From Scytonema millei VB511283 (GTDB lineage: Bacteria; Cyanobacteriota; Cyanobacteriia; Cyanobacteriales; Chroococcidiopsidaceae): a DNA stretch of 64,000 bases. Both the position numbers and the translations under genes were made by a program. Of the stretch, positions 1-9,318 are shown piece by piece (the stretch's first letter is position 1; each line of letters opens with the position of its first letter). The notes beneath the pieces were generated by a model that worked only from the letters and a program-made list of their open reading frames with translations, made no database searches and was not told the DNA's origin. The stretch lies in contig NZ_JTJC03000002.1 of assembly GCF_000817735.3 (NCBI RefSeq), positions 814,242-878,241 of the forward strand, written 5' to 3'.

Positions 1-63
1 TAGATCGTATCCGCTGAGAGAACGATCGAGCAGACATGCCAGGATCGCGTGTGCTAAAGCCAT
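1..63 (-). CDS. PadR-family transcriptional regulator, N-terminal 21 codons only
   Basis: The reverse strand from 63 opens with ATG and encodes MALAHAILACLLDRSLSGYDL before leaving the window. This is the typical opening of the PadR winged-helix domain (alpha-1, then the conserved Leu-Ser-Gly-Tyr-Asp turn). PadR proteins are cytosolic repressors that usually bind palindromes near their own promoter and a divergent target gene. Here the divergent gene is the small DUF4188-like protein starting at 225, and a perfect dyad lies between them at 83-100. Only the start is visible, so the subfamily and effector cannot be judged. Confidence 0.75.
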   Translation of the reverse strand, partial: MALAHAILACLLDRSLSGYDL

Positions 64-82
64 AATATTTCTTTACTTGACT

Positions 83-100
83 TATGCAAAAAAGTGCATA
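83..100. promoter_or_regulatory. Candidate PadR operator
   Basis: TATGCA (83-88) and TGCATA (95-100) form a perfect 6-bp inverted repeat with a 6-bp spacer, in the AT-rich gap between the PadR start and the gene at 225. A further TGCATA half-site lies near 124-129. PadR operators are commonly ATGCAT/ATGT-ACAT dyads, so autoregulation plus control of the divergent gene is likely. This is inferred from position and symmetry only. Confidence 0.45.
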
Positions 101-149
101 TCATATTAACATATTCAATTAATTGCATATTAAACGATCTGCAATGGCT

Positions 150-177
150 GTAAAGACATTACACGTAACGTCTCTAC
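150..177. repeat. Interspersed imperfect palindrome (GTAGAGACGTTA family)
   Basis: Arms GTAAAGACATTA and TAACGTCTCTAC enclose a 4-base loop. The same end sequence (GTAACGTCTCTAC) recurs near 46930, so this is one copy of a dispersed cyanobacterial palindromic repeat. Confidence 0.45.
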
Positions 178-224
178 TGGTCAAAATGACTCGCTCGACC
201 ACTAATCAATGAGGTGATTCTCGT

Positions 225-605
225 ATGAGTTATTCAATCTATCAAGTTGAGTTACCAGAAAACCCGGAAGCGATCGCTTTTGTGAACGGTTTCTTGGCAC
301 GCGATCGCGCAGGCTTGATTTGGATGTGGAAAAATCTCTTGTGGATTAAGAACGCGACGGCAGTAGCTGAAGGCTGCGTGCAAGTTAAAGCAGGGATTTG
401 CGCTGCTAATGAAATCGTCATGGTAAGTTACTGGCGATCGCCGCAAAGCTTGCAAGCATTTTTTAGGGGGGAAATTCATCGCCAGATGATGCAATTTGTT
501 GCCAAACATCCTGAGAGTTTATGTTTATATAACGAGACATATAAACCTACAGCAAGTGGTAAATACTCGCACGAACCGCAGGGAATGGCAACTATTTATA
601 GCTAA
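225..605 (+). CDS. DUF4188-like (monooxygenase-fold) small protein
   Basis: This is a 126-aa soluble protein with no signal peptide or membrane segment. The central stretch MVSYWRSPQSLQAFFR, followed by a conserved His and the KHPESLCLYNETY region, resembles DUF4188 proteins, which have a ferredoxin-like monooxygenase/dehydratase fold. It is slightly shorter than the usual 140-160 aa. The function is unknown; these small ABM-like proteins are often stress- or regulator-linked. It is transcribed divergently from a PadR regulator across a gap with a dyad, so PadR control is plausible. The ATG start is preceded by GAGGTGATT. Confidence 0.55.
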   Translation: MSYSIYQVELPENPEAIAFVNGFLARDRAGLIWMWKNLLWIKNATAVAEGCVQVKAGICAANEIVMVSYWRSPQSLQAFFRGEIHRQMMQFVAKHPESLCLYNETYKPTASGKYSHEPQGMATIYS

Positions 606-621
606 TTTAGATCTAATAGAT

Positions 622-1716
622 CTAAGGCAAAGCGACAGCAGGGCTGAGATCGAGTTGGGATAATAAGCGATTGAAGTCAAAATGTTCTGCCATTAACTGA
701 CGAATGCATTCAACTTTAAAAGGTTCGTGCAGGCGCACTTGTCCGAAGGTGCGATCGACGATCTCTACCGTAGTTAGCGTATCGAGATCGACTGAGAGGA
801 TGGGAATTTCGAGTTCTTCTGCTTTACTAAGGATAAAAGTTGGTGCGGGAAGCTTACCAGTTAGAATGAGACATTGAGTGGAACTTTCCAAAGCCGCCAA
901 TTGAATTTCAACGCGATCGCCTCCCGTGACGACAGCCATATTTCGCCGCTGTCCGAAATATCTCAAGGCTGAGTTGACATTCATAGCTCCAATTGCCAAA
1001 CTTTCCACCATCAGATCGAGGCGATCGGCACGGCAAAGGACATCTGCTTTTAACTGATTGACTAATTCCCTAACGCTGACACTTCTGAGTAAGCGGTTAC
1101 TAGGCAGCATTCCTAAAACTGGAATACTACGTTTTTCTAGATAAGGACTGACTTCTGCCGCTACAGTTTCCATCTGTTCGAGAGGAATATCATTTAGTAG
1201 CACGCCGATTAAGCGATCGCCCAAGCGCCGTCGCGCCGAAATTAAAGGTTCGACAGAAAACGCCGATTTATAGCGAGATACCAGGAGAATTGAGGCATTG
1301 ATAATTTCAGCTACTTGTAACATTCGCAGATCGAACAAACTGCCCTCTTCTAGGGTTCCCGGTCCTTCCAAGACTGTTAAATCGCCTGCCGGAAGTTGCA
1401 GATATTGCTTCAGGCGTTCGCGGTAGTCGGTGTTGTCTTCGCCTCGCAAGCGTTTGCCAATGGCATTTTCGTCCAAGGACAAGATTGTGGGAAAGACTCG
1501 CTGTGGTGGGAGTTTCAGCAGTTGGGTGACAAACTCAACATCAGCATCAGCGATCGCGGCTGTGGTATCTTCACCAAAACAGCTACCCAAAGGTTTACCA
1601 TAGGCAAGATCCAGCCCCATTTGTTGCAATCGATGAGATAGACCTAATACAGTGGCAGACTTACCACTGTAAGTCTCAGTTGAACCAATCAGCAAAAACT
1701 TAGCAGCCTTCGACAC
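622..1716 (-). CDS. BioD-like N-domain / DRTGG domain protein (phosphotransacetylase N-terminal type)
   Basis: A 364-aa cytosolic protein. The N-terminus (FLLIGSTETYSGKSATVLGL) carries a P-loop-like motif of the BioD/CobQ-type NTPase fold (residues about 5-205). The second half (about 215-330) matches the DRTGG regulatory domain found in the N-terminal part of long phosphotransacetylases (COG0857). No phosphotransacetylase catalytic domain follows, as in other cyanobacterial stand-alone versions. The role is unclear; it may sense nucleotides or acetyl-phosphate metabolism. The start is GTG at 1716 with AGGAG just upstream. Its 3' end is only 16 bp from the convergent gene ending at 605. Confidence 0.7.
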   Translation of the reverse strand: MSKAAKFLLIGSTETYSGKSATVLGLSHRLQQMGLDLAYGKPLGSCFGEDTTAAIADADVEFVTQLLKLPPQRVFPTILSLDENAIGKRLRGEDNTDYRERLKQYLQLPAGDLTVLEGPGTLEEGSLFDLRMLQVAEIINASILLVSRYKSAFSVEPLISARRRLGDRLIGVLLNDIPLEQMETVAAEVSPYLEKRSIPVLGMLPSNRLLRSVSVRELVNQLKADVLCRADRLDLMVESLAIGAMNVNSALRYFGQRRNMAVVTGGDRVEIQLAALESSTQCLILTGKLPAPTFILSKAEELEIPILSVDLDTLTTVEIVDRTFGQVRLHEPFKVECIRQLMAEHFDFNRLLSQLDLSPAVALP

Positions 1717-1845
1717 CCACCCACTCCTAACCCCAGCCAGGGAAACAAATTAACTTTTATACTATTTTAATTAAGTAGAACTAAATGAAAGATGTATTTT
1801 TGCTAAAGCAATAAAAAGCGACAAGCGATCGCATTTGACAGTGAC

Positions 1846-1964
1846 TGGTGGCTAGTGGCTAGTGGCTAGTGACCAGTGACCAACTACCAACTACCAACTA
1901 CCAACTACCAACTACCAACTACCAACTACCAACTACCAACTACCAACTACCAACTACCAACAAC
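1846..1964. repeat. STRR: GTGGCTA and CCAACTA heptamers
   Basis: Three GTGGCTA/GTGACCA units are followed by about eleven uninterrupted copies of the heptamer CCAACTA (about 1881-1961). This is the longest homogeneous STRR run in the window. It sits immediately beside the stop codon of the K+ channel gene. Confidence 0.95.
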
Positions 1965-3035
1965 TCATAACCGATCCGATCGCGCTTTTGCGCCTCTATA
2001 TCTGATATCCCGTCGCAGAACGTATTTTTGCGCGAATTGAGGGATGTCGCCACGATGTCCCATGAGGATCACCGTGTCACCTGCTTCTAACAACATTTCA
2101 TGCTGGGGGTGAATAATCATCGTACCATCTGGTTTACGCAGTGCTACAACGAGAAAACCGCCTTTCCCCCGTACTTCCATGTCGCTCACGACTTTACCCG
2201 CAAATGGAGAATCGGACGAGATCGTTAACTCATCCATATAAACATCAATTTGAGCGAGTAATTCATTTAAAGTATGCCGTCCGTCGTCTTGGTTGAGAAA
2301 ATCCATCGCCGCAGGATGAGTAATCATCTGTGCCATCCGTTCTGCACCAATAGAAGCAGGCATAATCACGCGATCCGCACCAGCTAATTTGAGTTTCTTT
2401 TCCGTAGAGGGATATTCACCCCGTGCCAAAATTATCAAATTGGCATTCATTTCGCGGGCAGTCAGAGTAATAAAAACATTAACTGCATCGTCAGGCAGTA
2501 CAGTAGCTAGAGCCTTAGCGCGTTCGATGCCAACAGCTTGCAAGATCGTTTCGTCAGCAGCACTACCCAGTTTTGTCAAATAGCCTTTAGATTCAGCCAT
2601 AGCAACGCGATCGCTACTATTGTCAACTACGACAAACGGCTGCTGCATTTTATCCAATCGTCGTGCAAGTATCTGCCCAATCCGACCGTAACCGCAAATA
2701 ATCACGTGTTGTTGCAGGGATTCAATTTCGCGTTCGAGCCGCCTAGCACTCAAAGCTTTATTAATTTCTCCCTCAGTCACCATTTGCACGAACCCTCCCA
2801 CGATATAAACCACCGAAGTATAGCCAGCTACAATCACCAGAATGGTAAAGACTCGCAGTGTAGGTGATGTAATCGGTTTAACTTCGCCATAACCCACACC
2901 AAAAACGGTAATTGTAGTCATGTAAATTGCATCTAACAAATTCCATCCAGCCACTACATAGCCAGTAATGGCGACCAGGATAGTCGTAGCAAAAGCGATC
3001 GCCCCTAAGATAATGTTTCTAAAAGATGTTTTCAC
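1965..3035 (-). CDS. K+ channel with TrkA-N/TrkA-C (RCK) domains
   Basis: A 356-aa membrane protein. One hydrophobic helix (about residues 9-30) precedes a pore segment with selectivity filter TVFGVGYGEV, a variant of TVGYGD, and a second helix (about 60-85). A cytosolic RCK/TrkA-N Rossmann domain begins at VIICGYGRIGQ (about residue 110), and a TrkA-C domain (about 265-345) ends the protein. This is the architecture of 2-TM MthK-like channels gated by ligand binding to RCK. It probably conducts K+ across the plasma or thylakoid membrane. The filter ends in GYGE rather than GYGD, so selectivity may differ. The start is GTG at 3035. Confidence 0.85.
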   Translation of the reverse strand: MKTSFRNIILGAIAFATTILVAITGYVVAGWNLLDAIYMTTITVFGVGYGEVKPITSPTLRVFTILVIVAGYTSVVYIVGGFVQMVTEGEINKALSARRLEREIESLQQHVIICGYGRIGQILARRLDKMQQPFVVVDNSSDRVAMAESKGYLTKLGSAADETILQAVGIERAKALATVLPDDAVNVFITLTAREMNANLIILARGEYPSTEKKLKLAGADRVIMPASIGAERMAQMITHPAAMDFLNQDDGRHTLNELLAQIDVYMDELTISSDSPFAGKVVSDMEVRGKGGFLVVALRKPDGTMIIHPQHEMLLEAGDTVILMGHRGDIPQFAQKYVLRRDIRYRGAKARSDRL

Positions 3036-3045
3036 TTATTGCATG

Positions 3046-3215
3046 TATGAGTGGCTAGTGGCTAGTGGTTAGTTTCTTCTCTAGTCACTAGTCACTAGTC
3101 ACTAGTCACTGATAACTGATAACTGACAACTGATGTTGTATAGAGTAATGCTTTAAATTTTTCTGTCCCGACTCCCGACTCCCGACTCCCGACTCCCGGC
3201 TCCCTGCTCCCTTCT
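3046..3215. repeat. STRR cluster between K+ channel and pnp
   Basis: Successive heptamer blocks: GTGGCTA, then TAGTCAC, then TGATAAC/TGACAAC, then CCGACTC and CCTGCTC. Several different units abut one another in one gap, so the array is a composite rather than one expansion. Confidence 0.9.
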
Positions 3216-3296
3216 TCCATGACAACCCACTAGAGGTATATCGGTGCTAGGATTGCGACAGAATCAGAATAGCGATTAAAAAGGACAAAAAACTAA

Positions 3297-5447
3297 ATGG
3301 TAGAGATGGATAGGTCAATATCCTTCGATGGAAGGGATATTCGACTTAGAGTAGGTATGTTAGCCCCTCAAGCTGGGGGAGCAGTGTTAATTCAATCAGG
3401 CGATACAGCAGTTTTAGTTACTGCAACCCGAAGTACAGCCAGAGAAGGCATTGATTTTCTTCCCCTAACGGTAGATTACGAAGAAAGACTCTACGCTGTC
3501 GGTCGAATTCCAGGTGGTTTCTTGCGGCGTGAAGGTCGTCCGCCAGAAAAGGCAATCCTGACTAGCCGCTTGATCGATCGCCCCTTGCGTCCGCTGTTTC
3601 CTGGTTGGCTGCGGGACGATCTGCAAGTTGTGGCAACAACTCTGGCAATGGATGAGTTAGTCCCGCCGGACGTGCTAGCGGTGACGGGTGCATCGATGGC
3701 AGTTATGTTAGCGCAAATTCCTTTTAATGGACCAATGGCAGCCGTGCGCGTCGGCTTGGTAGGGGATGATTTTATTATTAATCCTACCTATGCTGAAATT
3801 AAGGCAGGCGATTTAGATTTGGTCGTGGCGGGTACTCCAGACGGCGTAATTATGGTGGAAGCTGGAGCTAACCAGCTATCAGAACAGGATATGGTTGAGG
3901 CGATCGATTTCGGCTACGAAGCCGTGCGAGACTTGATCGCTGCTCAACAAGACTTTCTCAAAGAGTTAGGGGTCGAACCGCCACAAGTCACGCCGCCAGA
4001 AGTAGATTCTACTTTAACAGACTTCATCCGCGATCGCGCCCAAACTCAAATCAAACAAATTCTCTCGCAATTTGACCTGGACAAAAACAGCCGCGATGCT
4101 GCCCTCGATGAAGTCAAAGCCGCTGTTGCCGAGGCGATCGCCGAACTGCCAGAAGAAGATCCGGTAAAGGTGATTACGACTACCGAAAGCAAAGCACTGG
4201 GTAACACTTTCAAAGATTTGACCAAGCAATTGATGCGACGGCAAATTGTTGAAGATGGCGTGCGGGTTGACGGGCGCAAACTAGACGAAGTACGCCCCGT
4301 TTCCTGTAGAGTTGATGTTTTACCCAAGCGGGTTCACGGTAGCGGTTTATTCAATCGCGGTCTGACGCAGGTTCTCTCGGCTTGTACCCTGGGAACACCA
4401 GGCGACGCTCAAAACCTGTCTGACGATCTGCAAGAAGATCTAGAAAAACGCTATATCCATCACTACAACTTCCCACCCTTCTCAGTTGGGGAAACAAAAC
4501 CTCTGCGCGCCCCAGGTCGGCGTGAAATCGGTCACGGAGCGCTAGCAGAACGCGCCATTTTGCCCATTCTACCATCCAAAGCTGATTTTCCCTACGTCAT
4601 CCGCGTAGTCTCAGAAGTCCTTTCTTCTAACGGTTCTACGTCGATGGGTTCGGTTTGCGGTTCCACTCTTTCCTTGATGGATGCAGGCGTGCCGATTCTC
4701 AAACCCGTGAGTGGAGCGGCGATGGGACTAATTAAAGAAGGCTCTGAAGTCCGCGTCCTGACTGATATTCAGGGGATTGAGGATTTTTTAGGCGACATGG
4801 ACTTTAAAGTGGCTGGGACAGATACGGGAATTACTGCCCTGCAAATGGACATGAAAATTTCTGGGTTGCCCCTGGAAACGATCAAACAAGCCATTGACCA
4901 AGCGCGTCCTGCCCGGATGCACATCTTGGAAAAAATGCTTCAGGCGATCGACCAGCCGCGTAGCGAAATGTCAGCTTTTGCCCCGCGTCTGCTGACAATT
5001 AAGATCGAGCAAGATCTCATCGGCATGATTATCGGACCTGGTGGCAAAACAATTAAAGGGATTACCGAAGAAACTGGAGCCAAAATCGATATTGAAGACG
5101 ATGGCACGGTGACTATCTCTGCGGTGGATGAGAGCAAAGCGAAAAAAGCTCGTAACATCATCCAGGGAATGACCCGCAAGCTACAAGAAGGAGAAGTCTA
5201 CGCTGGTCGCGTGACTCGAATTATTCCCATTGGCGCGTTTGTGGAATTTTTGCCCGGAAAAGAAGGCATGATCCACATTTCTCAACTGGCTGACTATCGT
5301 GTAGGGAAAGTCGAAGACGAAGTCACAGTTGGTGATGAAGTGATAGTCAAAGTCAGAGAGATCGATGGCAAAGGTCGGATCAATCTGACTCGCTTGGGCA
5401 TTCATCCCGACCAAGCAGCCGCAGCGCGAGAAGCAGCGGTGAAGTAG
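3297..5447 (+). CDS. pnp: Polyribonucleotide nucleotidyltransferase (PNPase)
   Basis: A 716-aa phosphorolytic 3'-5' exoribonuclease of RNA decay, which also adds heteropolymeric tails in cyanobacteria. It has two RNase PH domains (about 5-215 and 320-550) separated by the helical PNPase domain. A KH domain follows (about 560-620, containing [14 protein letters not shown]), then a C-terminal S1 domain (about 630-705, [18 protein letters not shown]). The length is normal. The phosphate-binding and catalytic region [13 protein letters not shown]...[12 protein letters not shown] is intact. ATG at 3297 is preceded by AAAAGGAC; a second Met lies three codons later. It is transcribed alone. Confidence 0.98.
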   Translation: MVEMDRSISFDGRDIRLRVGMLAPQAGGAVLIQSGDTAVLVTATRSTAREGIDFLPLTVDYEERLYAVGRIPGGFLRREGRPPEKAILTSRLIDRPLRPLFPGWLRDDLQVVATTLAMDELVPPDVLAVTGASMAVMLAQIPFNGPMAAVRVGLVGDDFIINPTYAEIKAGDLDLVVAGTPDGVIMVEAGANQLSEQDMVEAIDFGYEAVRDLIAAQQDFLKELGVEPPQVTPPEVDSTLTDFIRDRAQTQIKQILSQFDLDKNSRDAALDEVKAAVAEAIAELPEEDPVKVITTTESKALGNTFKDLTKQLMRRQIVEDGVRVDGRKLDEVRPVSCRVDVLPKRVHGSGLFNRGLTQVLSACTLGTPGDAQNLSDDLQEDLEKRYIHHYNFPPFSVGETKPLRAPGRREIGHGALAERAILPILPSKADFPYVIRVVSEVLSSNGSTSMGSVCGSTLSLMDAGVPILKPVSGAAMGLIKEGSEVRVLTDIQGIEDFLGDMDFKVAGTDTGITALQMDMKISGLPLETIKQAIDQARPARMHILEKMLQAIDQPRSEMSAFAPRLLTIKIEQDLIGMIIGPGGKTIKGITEETGAKIDIEDDGTVTISAVDESKAKKARNIIQGMTRKLQEGEVYAGRVTRIIPIGAFVEFLPGKEGMIHISQLADYRVGKVEDEVTVGDEVIVKVREIDGKGRINLTRLGIHPDQAAAAREAAVK

Positions 5448-5466
5448 ATCGGAGAACGCGGCTTCA

Positions 5467-5485
5467 TTGGCGACGAATTCGCCAA
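5467..5485 (+). terminator. Possible hairpin after pnp
   Basis: TTGGCGA and TCGCCAA form a perfect 7-bp stem with a 5-base loop 20 bp after the pnp stop. No T-tract follows, so it may be a transcript-stabilising hairpin rather than a strong intrinsic terminator. Confidence 0.35.
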
Positions 5486-5618
5486 CCGCTCGCTTCAGGA
5501 GACAGGAGACAGGAGACAGAATAATTTGCCGTTATTTGTCTGTGTTTCCTTGCTCTTGCTCTAACGGTTTTTGTACAAGAGAATAAAGCGCGATCGCCTC
5601 ATTTGCTTTCGCCTCAAT

Positions 5619-8324
5619 TCACCACCGGGGATTTGTCACGATCAATGCCTCTGCTGCTGACGCTTCTAGTGGCATAGAGAAAAAATATCCCTGTCCGTAT
5701 CCACAGTTCAATTCTCTCAACTGTGCTAACTGCTCCGCTGTTTCTACTCCTTCTGCTGTCACGTCTACATCTAGCTTTTGGGCAAGCGTCACGATTGTTT
5801 CAGTAATTTCTAAACTGACCGCACTAGTCCCGATATTGCTAACAAAAGAGCGATCGATTTTTAACATATCGATCGCAAAGCGGTGAAGACGACCTAAAGA
5901 TGAATAGCCAGTGCCAAAGTCATCAACAAGCAACCGAATTCCCATAGCTCCGAGTTGCGAGAGCATGACACTTGCCGCTTCATGATTCTGCATAATCGCA
6001 TTTTCTGTAATCTCTAGCTGTAGACTAGACGCATCTAGATGAGTCTCCTGTAGGACTCGATCAATGTGCTGTAGCAGTTCAGCTTGCCCAAACTGGGGAC
6101 TACCAAGATTGACGTTAATGGTTAAGGATTGGATTGCTCTTGAGGAATCACTCGCGGCGCTTTCCTCGTCGGCTGGGCTAGATAAGAATTGCTCTTGCCA
6201 CTGTTGGAGCTGGCGACAAGCTTCCCGCAGCACCCACCGATCTAGAGCAAGACCTAGCCCGATTTCTTCGGCAATGGACATGAACTCGGTTGGGTAAACA
6301 AGACCTCGATTTGGATGCTGCCAGCGGATTAGCGCCTCAAAGCCTACAATTCTACCAGTTTGCAGCGATATTATTGGCTGATAGTGAATCCGAAACTCCT
6401 GACGCTCAATCGCTCGTCGCAGCTCCGTTTCCATCTGCAACCGTGCAACGGCGCGATTGCGCATCTCTGGGTTGAAGATCTCGTATCGCGCTTTACCTAA
6501 GTTCTTGGCTCGGTACATAGCGATGTCAGCGTCGCGCAGTAGGTCTTCTGGCTGGTTGTTACTTGTCGTTCTCAGGACAATGCCAATACTTGCTGTAGTA
6601 AATACCTCTTGCCCGCCTAAATTGAAGGGCAATGTCAGTTGGGCTTGTATCCGTTCTGCGACTTGGATCGTGTCGCCGATGTCATCAATATCCTCAAGCA
6701 AGATTGTGAATTCATCTCCCCCAAGTCTCGCCGCCGTATCTGTAGGACGTATGCAAGCTTCTAGTCTTCTAGCAATAGCAATGAGAAATTCGTCCCCAAG
6801 TGTATGCCCAAGACTATCATTGATGACCTTAAAACGATCTAAGTCAAGAAAGAGGACAGCAAAAAGATAATCTTCATCTCGTTTACTATGTTCCACCGCA
6901 CGCTCTAGGCGATTCATGAATAAAGATCGATTGGGTAGACCCGTGAGGGCATCGTGAAACACATTGTGCAGCAGTTGCTCCTCTGCGTGCTTGCGCTCTG
7001 TAATATCTCGACAAATTACGTGCAACTCCGTAGGCATTCCATCTTCGTCAAATAGCAGTTGGCTGCGTTCGCGAACCCATACAACCGACCCATCTTTACG
7101 AATTTTTCGCAGTTCATTTTCACTAGTGACCAACCTTTCCCTCAAAACTCTATCTAACCATTGTTGAGCCAACTGCCAATCTGGTTGGTAAATCGTCAGC
7201 CAAATTGGTCTGCCGATCAACTCTTGTTTGCGGTAGCCTAGAAAATCAGCCCCGATCTGATTGATCGATCTAATAATTCCATTAACTGCGATCGAGGCAT
7301 AGGAATCGGGAGCAGAATCGTACAAATTTTGATATTGTTGCTGACTCTCTCGCAGTGACGCTTCTACTCGCTGGCGTTCTGTAACCGCAGCACCCACAAG
7401 CAAACCCGTGTATGAAACTGTCATCAAGCAAAACTGTAAGGCTAATGTATTATTTCCAGAGCGAATGTAAACCAGGAGCGTGACACCAATATTGATGACT
7501 AAAACTGCTAGCACTGCTCGCTCGAATCCGTGCCGCACAGCGATCCAAATCAACGGCAAAAACACAAAATAGCTGTACTCTAAAGATAATCCTGGCGGAA
7601 ATCCATAGCCGAGCCAGATAGCGACAATTAAAGCAATCAAATCTGTGCTGCACTCCAGTACCGTTTGACTCCTCAACCAACCTGCGTCGATCTGCTGCGT
7701 CGGTCTTTCTTGAGTAACCTGCCACTTAGCCTCAGATACTATGCGTAACAAAAGCAAAAGCGGCGGCGCTAACATTGCAATGCCAGTAGCCTCTCCAGCC
7801 CATTCGCGGATGACTTGTACCGTCCATTGAGACCAAGAAAGACTGCTAGCTGCCGCTAACGTCGTTACATATAGTCCAGAAACTACGAGTGATGTAATAA
7901 AAGTGACAATAGCAAATCTAAAAACGTCACGAAAACGGCGGAGGTATGGATCGATATGTAACTTGTGCAGCAACAAAGCACTGGCTAGACTGTAGCCTAG
8001 CATTATCCAGATAGCACAGAGCAACACGTATAACGGAGCAATGTTTAGTGGACTCACCACTAACATATGTAGCAACGGGATGAGCAGCAACTCAGGGGTA
8101 TAGCGCAGACCAAACCCCAACAAAAGCACGAAGTGAAGTCCGGCTGATGGCTCCCAAGGGCTGATCGCTGCCGCCGTGTCAAAGACAGCGGCTAATTCTT
8201 CTAGACCTAGCCCAGCTAAAACGTAAACCGCCACAAGCAGTAGAGTACGCAGACTTGAGGGGAGATGTCGCAGCCATCTGAATAGTCTTGGGAAAATGTG
8301 CCAGTTGTTACGCCCTATTCTCAC
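5619..8324 (-). CDS. MASE1-PAS-GGDEF-EAL membrane cyclic-di-GMP protein
   Basis: A 901-aa protein. The N-terminal 315 residues carry about eight hydrophobic helices of the MASE1 sensor type. A PAS domain follows (about 325-448), then a GGDEF domain with intact RLGGDEF (535-539). An RPTD inhibitory site lies exactly five residues upstream of GGDEF. The C-terminal EAL domain has EAL at 663-665, a later DDFGTGYSSL loop and AEGVET. Both catalytic domains look complete, so it could make and degrade c-di-GMP, with product inhibition through the I-site. The start is GTG at 8324. No neighbour suggests the signal sensed. Such proteins control motility, biofilm or light responses in cyanobacteria. Confidence 0.9.
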   Translation of the reverse strand: MRIGRNNWHIFPRLFRWLRHLPSSLRTLLLVAVYVLAGLGLEELAAVFDTAAAISPWEPSAGLHFVLLLGFGLRYTPELLLIPLLHMLVVSPLNIAPLYVLLCAIWIMLGYSLASALLLHKLHIDPYLRRFRDVFRFAIVTFITSLVVSGLYVTTLAAASSLSWSQWTVQVIREWAGEATGIAMLAPPLLLLLRIVSEAKWQVTQERPTQQIDAGWLRSQTVLECSTDLIALIVAIWLGYGFPPGLSLEYSYFVFLPLIWIAVRHGFERAVLAVLVINIGVTLLVYIRSGNNTLALQFCLMTVSYTGLLVGAAVTERQRVEASLRESQQQYQNLYDSAPDSYASIAVNGIIRSINQIGADFLGYRKQELIGRPIWLTIYQPDWQLAQQWLDRVLRERLVTSENELRKIRKDGSVVWVRERSQLLFDEDGMPTELHVICRDITERKHAEEQLLHNVFHDALTGLPNRSLFMNRLERAVEHSKRDEDYLFAVLFLDLDRFKVINDSLGHTLGDEFLIAIARRLEACIRPTDTAARLGGDEFTILLEDIDDIGDTIQVAERIQAQLTLPFNLGGQEVFTTASIGIVLRTTSNNQPEDLLRDADIAMYRAKNLGKARYEIFNPEMRNRAVARLQMETELRRAIERQEFRIHYQPIISLQTGRIVGFEALIRWQHPNRGLVYPTEFMSIAEEIGLGLALDRWVLREACRQLQQWQEQFLSSPADEESAASDSSRAIQSLTINVNLGSPQFGQAELLQHIDRVLQETHLDASSLQLEITENAIMQNHEAASVMLSQLGAMGIRLLVDDFGTGYSSLGRLHRFAIDMLKIDRSFVSNIGTSAVSLEITETIVTLAQKLDVDVTAEGVETAEQLAQLRELNCGYGQGYFFSMPLEASAAEALIVTNPRW

Positions 8325-8531
8325 TGCCTCACCCGCTTTCTACTACTTAGATAGTGTAGGGTTCTGTTGGCTAACTCGAATCTAGCTACTTACGTAGAAA
8401 CGCTTCAAAATCGCAGCAAGATGATACAGTAGACAGCTCAAACTTATTGCAAATGTATCTTCTTGAGTTTTATCTGCAATAGGTCTATTGTAGGATGGTT
8501 GAAGTCTGAGGCAGTTCTTCTCGCCGTTGCT

Positions 8532-9197
8532 ATGATTCTCAACCGCGCCTATCTCGAATCAGGGCTGCTACAAAAAGCGATCGCTCAATCTAAATTGGGA
8601 AAACACCTGCTGAGTGAGGCGGAGTTGCAAGCCTCGATTCAACAAACTTTAGCGCGACAAAAACCCAATTCCGATATTTGGTTGTTTGCCTACGGTTCTC
8701 TGATTTGGAACCCAATTTTTCATTTTGCTGAATATCGCACTGGGACGATTTACGGTTTGCATCGCCGTTTTTGCCTCTGGACTCCTCTCGGTCGCGGTAC
8801 GCCGGATAATCCTGGTTTGGTTTTGGGACTCGATCGCGGTGGTAGTTGTCGCGGCATTGCCTACAGAATTGCTGCGGCTAATGTTATGTCGGAATTAACG
8901 ATTGTCTGGCGGCGAGAAATGATTGTTGGTTCTTACGTCCCTACTTGGGTCAAATTCTATCACGATAAGCAAGTTGTAGAGGCGATCGCTTTTGTTGTGA
9001 ATCGACATCGTTCGGGTTACGCGGGTAATATTTCTTTTGACGCTACTGTTGATACTCTTGCCACTGCTAAGGGAGAACTCGGTTCTAGTGCTGATTATTT
9101 GTTTCAAACTGTGGACGGATTAAATAGTGTCGGAATTAAGGATAAGCCGCTTTTATGTTTGCGCGATCGCGTGATTGCTAAGCAACAAGGGATTTAA
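8532..9197 (+). CDS. ChaC-like gamma-glutamylcyclotransferase
   Basis: Of the ChaC/GCG family, which cleaves glutathione or gamma-glutamyl peptides to 5-oxoproline. The signature FAYGSLIWNP binds substrate near the N-terminus, followed by HRRFCLWTPLGRGTPDNPGL, typical of ChaC. The frame is open from a TTG at 8463, but ATG at 8532 (MILNRAYLESGL) gives the 221-aa length and N-terminus expected for cyanobacterial members, so I prefer it. The catalytic acid is probably in the ELTIVWRREM segment (ChaC consensus LxxLxxRE). It is a stand-alone cytosolic gene. Confidence 0.8.
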   Translation: MILNRAYLESGLLQKAIAQSKLGKHLLSEAELQASIQQTLARQKPNSDIWLFAYGSLIWNPIFHFAEYRTGTIYGLHRRFCLWTPLGRGTPDNPGLVLGLDRGGSCRGIAYRIAAANVMSELTIVWRREMIVGSYVPTWVKFYHDKQVVEAIAFVVNRHRSGYAGNISFDATVDTLATAKGELGSSADYLFQTVDGLNSVGIKDKPLLCLRDRVIAKQQGI

Positions 9198-9255
9198 TGT
9201 CACCTCATGATACAAAGCGATAACTGAAATATTTTGGTTCGATCGAAATATACTG

Positions 9256-9286
9256 GTAGGGGCGCACTACAGCTGTGCGCCCCTAC
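9256..9286. repeat. GTAGGGGCGCAC palindromic repeat, copy A
   Basis: GTAGGGGCGCAC and GTGCGCCCCTAC are perfect 12-bp arms with a 7-base loop, between two co-directional genes. Other copies lie at 17320, 19392, 31453 and 38255. Confidence 0.9.
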
Positions 9287-9318
9287 TACGGATTGTGTAT
9301 TTCATCCTACCAAAGGCT

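Noticed and set aside
1846-1964. CRISPR-like regularity of the CCAACTA array
   Set aside because: The repeats are contiguous heptamers without spacers, so they are STRR and not CRISPR.
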